From Ptiloglossa arizonensis (lineage: Eukaryota; Arthropoda; Insecta; Hymenoptera; Colletidae), in contig NC_135048.1 in NCBI RefSeq assembly GCF_051014685.1, positions 28,042,543 to 28,106,542 of the forward strand: a DNA stretch of 64,000 nucleotides, given 5' to 3'. This document shows, piece by piece, positions 59,839 through 64,000 of the stretch. Numbering within the stretch: position 1 is the stretch's first letter; each line of letters opens with the position of its first letter. Position numbers and translations under genes: made by a program. Below the pieces are notes generated by a model. That model did not search any database. It saw only the letters and a list, made by a program, of their open reading frames with translations, and had not been told where the DNA came from.

Positions 59839-60096
59839 TTAGATTATCATCTCGTTCTCGATGTTCTCGTTTCTCTGGTTCTCCTCGTATTCGTCGCAGT
59901 AGCAACACGTCGAGGCGCAGTCCTCCGAGTTCTCGGCCACGTACGTCATATACGTGTCGATGCTCTTCGTGTCCAGGGACGGTAGGGACCACGACGACAT
60001 AGAGGTCGTCTCGTGGTCCGGTATGGCCGAGTGCCAGGAGGTCAAGTTCCGTGACTTCTTCGCTCTGCGGCTCCTCGTCGACAAATTCTTGATTGC
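59839..60096 (-). CDS. Terminal exon of an unrecognised protein
   Basis: A CAG acceptor (60097-60098) after a pyrimidine-containing stretch leads into 85 codons and a TAA at 59841-59839. The frame's third positions are about 90 percent G or C, unlike the flanking DNA, which is the main evidence for coding. The peptide has a basic start (TRSRRAKKSRNL), a Ser/Trp stretch (TTSMSSWSLPSL), an acidic part with a Cys cluster (SEDCASTCCYCDEYEE) and an Asn/Glu-rich end. It could be a cytoplasmic tail, but I recognise no family. The frame is closed by a TAG just upstream of the acceptor, so earlier exons must lie to the right, possibly outside the window. Partial gene. Confidence 0.5.
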   Translation of the reverse strand, partial: AIKNLSTRSRRAKKSRNLTSWHSAIPDHETTSMSSWSLPSLDTKSIDTYMTYVAENSEDCASTCCYCDEYEENQRNENIENEMII

Positions 60097-60124
60097 CTGC
60101 GGAATCGAAGCAACAGTCTACGCT

Positions 60125-63100
60125 ATAGCTAGTGTCCGCGTCGCCCTTTCTCTCTTAACCTTTAAACGATCGTCCGAGGTCTGCCAGCAACCCCCGCCGC
60201 GTTTCGTTAACGACTTGTCTACTTCGTCATATTAAAAGGGACACGAAGATCGAGGATTCCGCACAATTTCGTTTTCCATCGAAATGATAATTAAACCGCG
60301 TGCGATAAAATTCGACGACGCGTGTATCGTTTTCTCTGACACACAATTATTTATTTTACCGATATTGGAAAAAAAGAGTGCGCGTTGATAGAAGAAGAAA
60401 TAAAGTCTACTTCCAGGCAGTTGAATACGTGGGTGGAATTGCACAATTTAGAGAAACTGAGAAACTCGGCCCCTCGAATTGTTTGTTTATTCCTGGTATT
60501 GATATTTAACATATTTTCGTCGTTATTGTAAGATTATAATCGCCAATGGAGTGTATAAGGAAAATTCGGCGGTTTTATTTTTATCAACGATTTATAAATT
60601 TATATTTTTGGAAAAGAAACTTTTGTATCTTCCATCGTGCAATTTCGTTTTATTCTTCGAAAAAAATGGATAAAAATAAAGTATGTTGCTACGATGGAAA
60701 TAGTGAACGATCAATTTCAGAAGAACGAACGTGCTACCGTATGTTCGTTTCGGAACATCGTAACGGTTAAGAGTCGCGATGAAACGCAAAGACTCGACTG
60801 AAAAGTTGCGCGGAAAGGGAACAGGTAACCGAGTAAGGGTAGGAAACCGCCCACGGGTTCCACTGCCGAGAGTGGACTGACCACCGATCAAAGAAACGCA
60901 GTTTGACGTTCCAAAAATCTTCCAGGCGCGAGCAACGTTGCCTTTCCGATGGATCCGCGCGCTCCAGCATCGAAACGTTCCCAGACGTTTGCTCGATGTT
61001 AATAGTTCGAAGCTTACGTTTCTACGAGCCGCGTAACTGTTGAGCGAATCGATGTTAAGCGAGGTCAGGCCGATCAAAATTACCCGCTCGTGAATGTTTG
61101 ATCCAATTTACAGAATCGGGGGGAACGTGTCACGAAACGTAACCTCGCGATGCGAACCGTTCGTCGGGACCGAAACGGTTCGACTCGTCGCGAACCCGTT
61201 TACCGTACTATATCGACGAAACGGTACGTCGTGCGTGGAAACGCTACGAGCGATATCGAGATCACCGAATACACGTACGAGACAACGCGACGCGCGAAAC
61301 GAACGATTTCGTTGGAAAGCGACCAGATTTACCGATGCGATACGCGAGGCTGTGAAATTGGGTCGACCGATGCGCCAGTAAACGTGCGTACGTGCAACAG
61401 TCGACGAGCATAATCGCCAATCTTACCCTCAGCAATCTGCGCCCGGATTTGCTCAGCAACTTCCTCAACATCTCGACAAGAGGACTTCGAATCGCTGCCT
61501 GGACCCCGGTTGTACGAGCTCTTGCACTCGGTTGCCGAGAAAATTGCAACACGACGCGGGATTGATTTTCGTGTACCGCGAATTCTCGCTGTGCGAACGA
61601 CTCGGATCGATGCGCACGGCCCGGCGTCACGCGACCAAATACCGCTCCGGAGCGCCTCGCTGTCCTATTTATCACCTCGGGTGGCCCGGAGTCTTATCGT
61701 ACCATGCCGTGCGATCCTCCCTTCCCCCACTCCCGGCAACCGCGTACTACTTCCGAGTCGGAACGCGGTCGTAAATGGTCCGTGGAGGGTGAGAGGGAGG
61801 GGAGGGGACCCCCATCGACCGCAGTCCTTTTTCTCTACACGCGTACGAATCTTCTGGCCGTTTAAATGCCTAAAATTTAAATCGCTCCCTCGTCGAATTT
61901 CTCTCGCACGTAACCGTGAATCTTCGTCGATTGTGAATCACCATCATCGTTTTCCAATAAACAAAATATAGAAACGAGACATTTTCATGCAACGATTTTT
62001 GTCATCTGCACGTAACTCGATACTATTCAACATCATTTTTTTGTACAAACTGTTTCCAATGTGGTACAATAAAAACGTTAAGTACAAATGTTTCGTTTAT
62101 TCGCAGACGGTATTAAAATTCACCGACACATCGACGAAGACTCGCATTGTGAATTGTTTTACCTCGAGCGATTTATATGTGAAAATTAATTCTTTTTCTC
62201 GCGCATAATTTACGAGGGTACAATACGCGGCGTAGATACGCGCGGATATATCGCGCAATTCGAGCGCTGCACGGGCACGATTGGCGCGTTATGGTCGTTG
62301 GCCCGTCGAGAATACGAGGGTGGAAGATCGAATCGAGTTAATGCGCGAATGATCGATGAAAATTTACGAGTGGCAATTGCCCCTCGTCGGTACGACGCGG
62401 ACGCAAATATAATTGGATATCGACATCGGGCGATTAAAAGTCTCGATGGATGGCCATTCGATCGCTAGTATCCTCTATTTAAACGAATAGTTTACTCGTA
62501 GCCTGCGCTCGTACGCGAGCGATTACGTGCATTCTACGCGGACGGGTTGTTTAATCGCTCCAGTAATACTTATTCCGTTCATTCACAGTCGCATCTCTCT
62601 ACTTTTTAGTATCGTATATATAATCACATTTCAGGTTTCGTTTCCCTACACTACGATTCCTTTTCTACGAAACTATTGGGTTGTTCGGAAAGTCATTTCG
62701 TTTTCCAAAATGGAGGATATATAATTTAGTAAAATGTTTATACACTCTAAAAAAAACGTGTTTCATTTTCATAAAAAAAAAAAAAAACTAGTTGACTTTT
62801 CGAACAACCCAATACATAGCCCACGACCTACTTCACATTCTTTCATCCTTCAGAATTTCGTCCAATACCTCGCCTCTATGTTATTAGACGTAATCAACCT
62901 AACGAAGACGTTACAATGATAGTAATTTTTCAATCGTGCTCTCTGCCTCATAAAAAATAAGGAATCGTATAAAATACTCAGCCCATCCACCGAATCCTTT
63001 AATCGAGCGAGTCCATTTTCACCGGAGGGACAATTTGCATTTTACTACCGTGTTGCATGTCGTAAATGTACAATTATTTTACATCGATGGTAAAAAAATT

Positions 63101-64000
63101 TTAAAGGTCATTTTTCGATCGTACCAGTACCGATCATTAACATCATTGTATCGCGATCAAACACGCGTAAGATTGAAAAAAGTATAATTTTCATGGGACT
63201 AATAAAAGCAAACGAAATATTATTTTCTTAAATATTGGTATTTCGTTTCTTTTAAGAGTATAATTGTACACCTTTCGAATAAATCGTTCCTTGAATGTTT
63301 CGTGCACACCACGTTATTGGAAGATAAATGCTCTAAAAAAATAATAATGTTCGTAGTAAAAAGGTAGAAGCCGTTGAATCTACCGGATCGAGTCGCGTGT
63401 TTCACGTGCTTGCTTTAAACCTATCGTTTCGATACATTAACCACAAACGATCGCTTGAACGATCATTGCTCGTAATCGTCGCGTAACCACAACTTGAATC
63501 AATTAAAATCCAAAGGCAAAATTGGAATGCGTTCATTGAAAAATCGGAGCACGTTGGGCGCGTGTCCACGTCTCGCGTGCGCATGCGCATGCGCATACGC
63601 GCTCGCAGGACTGTGCCGTAGGACGCACGTGCGCGGCGTAACGCGTGTGAGCGAAGCTGTTCTCACGCGACGGCACGCGGCCCGAGCGAGTCTCCCCCGA
63701 TGCGTGCGTGTCGCCACGTGCCGCCTCTATGCACCCACGGAAAACTCATAATTGTCATAACATTCGAGCTGCGCGCTCGCCCGGGGAAACACCAATACCC
63801 GCTATTCGATTTTGGAAGAGCACTCTCCTTCGTTAAGCCGACACGTCCACCACGATAAATGCCCGCTTCCTTTACCCTTTGTCCACGCTTTTGTGTTACC
63901 ACCGTTACGCGATTGCAAACCCCGAGATCTCGAAATTTAAAGCACTTGGTGGATTTTAGAAATTCAGTCCTGAACAAGGTTTCTCCAACGCCAAAAATTT
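60125..64000. other. Right end of the window, no gene firmly recognised
   Basis: Mixed CpG-rich (60800-61850, 63540-63740) and AT-rich DNA. It probably includes introns of the minus-strand gene ending at 59839. A weak candidate exon at 61427-61526 (minus) is described under findings. MITE family 1 copy 6 is at 62674-62814. No tRNA or known domain was seen. Confidence 0.5.
62674..62814. mobile_element. MITE family 1, copy 6
   Basis: TA-TTGGGTTGTTCGGAAAGTC left end, GACTTTTCGAACAACCCAA-TA right end. Core includes CCAAAATGGAGGATATATAA and GTGTTTCATTTTC. 141 bp. Confidence 0.9.

Noticed and set aside
59717..60124. Overlapping minus-strand frame through the terminal exon (reading DSAGNQEFVDEEP)
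   Set aside because: It is open for over 130 codons but its third positions lack the G/C bias seen in the frame ending at 59839; likely a shadow frame.
63568..63602. GCATGCGC palindromic run
   Set aside because: A short alternating CpG/TpG simple sequence; no larger inverted structure or known site.

Overview
The window is nuclear DNA from an insect, most likely a bee or another aculeate hymenopteran. The genes are insect-type, with canonical GT..AG introns (many under 100 bp, some of several kb). AT-rich introns alternate with CpG-rich stretches, and short Tc1/mariner-like MITEs and degenerate minisatellites are common. The species is not identifiable by eye. All gene models were assembled by hand by joining open frames at splice sites that keep the phase.

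Layout: (1) 488-1491, minus: NAA20, catalytic subunit of the NatB N-terminal acetyltransferase, six exons. (2) 2328-6215, plus: BMS1, the GTPase of the small-subunit processome, two exons, divergent from NAA20 across an ~0.8 kb shared promoter. (3) 6515-33779, minus: a giant filamin of the Jitterbug type, 39 coding exons and about 2965 residues. It has three calponin-homology domains, a ~390-residue Ser-rich linker and about 24 filamin repeats. Its 3' end converges on that of BMS1. Its introns 1 (3.6 kb) and 13 (9.3 kb) hold repeats and MITEs. (4) 33780-43686: intergenic, partly CpG-rich. (5) 43687-54159, plus: Hey, the bHLH-Orange-YRPW Notch-effector repressor, three exons, with a long Met/Arg/His-rich and poly-Gln N-terminus. 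(6) 54160-64000: Hey 3' UTR, an 82-bp satellite array, and one GC3-rich terminal exon of an unrecognised minus-strand gene (59839-60096).

The genes are not an operon. NAA20 and BMS1 are housekeeping genes (protein N-acetylation, ribosome biogenesis), the filamin is an actin crosslinker, and Hey is a developmental regulator. The most interesting non-coding signals are at Hey. Seven Su(H)/RBPJ-type sites lie in about 12 kb, three of them within 153 bp of intron 2 beside a proneural-type E-box. Three perfect Pumilio-type UGUANAUA elements sit within 28 nt at the Hey polyadenylation signal. There are also two MITE families (six and two copies), one copy filling most of a filamin intron. I found no radically new multi-gene system; the candidates below are regulatory and repeat-based.
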